DNA from: CAZXPG01 sp964643145
GTDB taxonomy: Bacteria; Pseudomonadota; Alphaproteobacteria; Rickettsiales; Arcanibacteraceae
Direction: 5' to 3'
Assembly: GCA_964643145.1 (NCBI GenBank)
Contig: CAZXPG010000015.1
Span: 1 to 31,601, forward strand
DNA: 31,601 nucleotides
Shown here: one piece after another, positions 31,548 through 31,601 of the stretch
Numbering within the stretch: the first letter of the stretch is position 1
Layout: each line of letters starts with the position of its first letter
Notes under the pieces: generated by a model
Database searches by the model: none
What the model was told of the DNA's origin: nothing
The model's input: only the letters and a program-made list of their open reading frames with translations
Made by a program: the position numbers and the translations under genes

Positions 31548-31601
31548 TTAACCTCAGTTTTGGATAAGCTTTGCTTATCCAAAACTGGCATGATATTGAA
31601 A
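31548..31601. repeat. Dispersed palindromic repeat, family A, copy 5 (window end)
   Basis: CAGTTTTGGATAAGC (31555-31569), loop TTT, and its perfect complement (31573-31587), flanked by TTAACCT and by GCATGATATTGAAA. All 54 bases equal the reverse complement of 2-55. It follows pelF where pelG would be expected. Confidence 0.85.

Overview
The window looks like a chromosomal segment of a host-associated alphaproteobacterium, most likely from the Rickettsiales/Holosporales side of the class. Reasons: a short, archaeal/rickettsial-type valyl-tRNA synthetase, an alphaproteobacterial DUF4169 gene, ETF-ubiquinone oxidoreductase, an rsmI-yraN pair, an LRR-ankyrin protein of the kind used as secreted effector, moderate-to-low G+C, and many intergenic palindromes. 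The taxonomic call is inference. The first 54 bases (2-55) are the exact reverse complement of the last 54 (31548-31601), so the window is probably one assembly contig that stops at a dispersed palindromic repeat on both sides.

Layout. 1-5000: a fused lysophospholipid flippase/acyltransferase/acyl-ACP synthetase with a recognisable promoter-operator, then an LRR-ankyrin protein, both on the minus strand and separated by palindromic repeats. 5000-11300: a glutamine/ammonium island. It has a membrane histidine kinase (minus) divergent from a eukaryote-type glutamine synthetase (GSII), a terminator, then a run of animal-architecture glutaminase (EF-hand-like, catalytic, ankyrin), an Amt ammonium channel and an XRE-receiver fusion regulator. 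11300-15320: a minus-strand run valS, CTP-dependent lipid kinase, queH, DUF4169. 15320-15700: a small locus with a 32-residue hydrophobic-cationic peptide ORF whose start lies in a hairpin loop. 15700-20790: ETF-QO, a palindrome-dense 300-bp stretch, and a large AsmA protein with a terminator. 20820-20962: a MITE-like element with a 9-bp direct repeat. 21077-23796: gltX and purB, convergent. 23979-25631: an unrecognised 550-residue protein. 25697-27757: a prepilin-peptidase homologue lacking both catalytic aspartates, then yraN and rsmI. 27908-31498: pelD, pelE and pelF, a partial Pel exopolysaccharide locus in which PelD ends after its GAF domain.

How the genes may work together. The 5-11 kb island encodes both directions of glutamine metabolism (synthesis and hydrolysis), an ammonium channel and a putative two-component pair, so it could be a self-contained nitrogen-exchange module suited to life in a glutamine-rich host. 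pelDEF supplies the cytoplasmic/inner-membrane part of Pel polymer synthesis; pelA, pelB and pelC are absent and pelG would lie beyond the contig end. No rRNA, tRNA or CRISPR array was recognised by eye.
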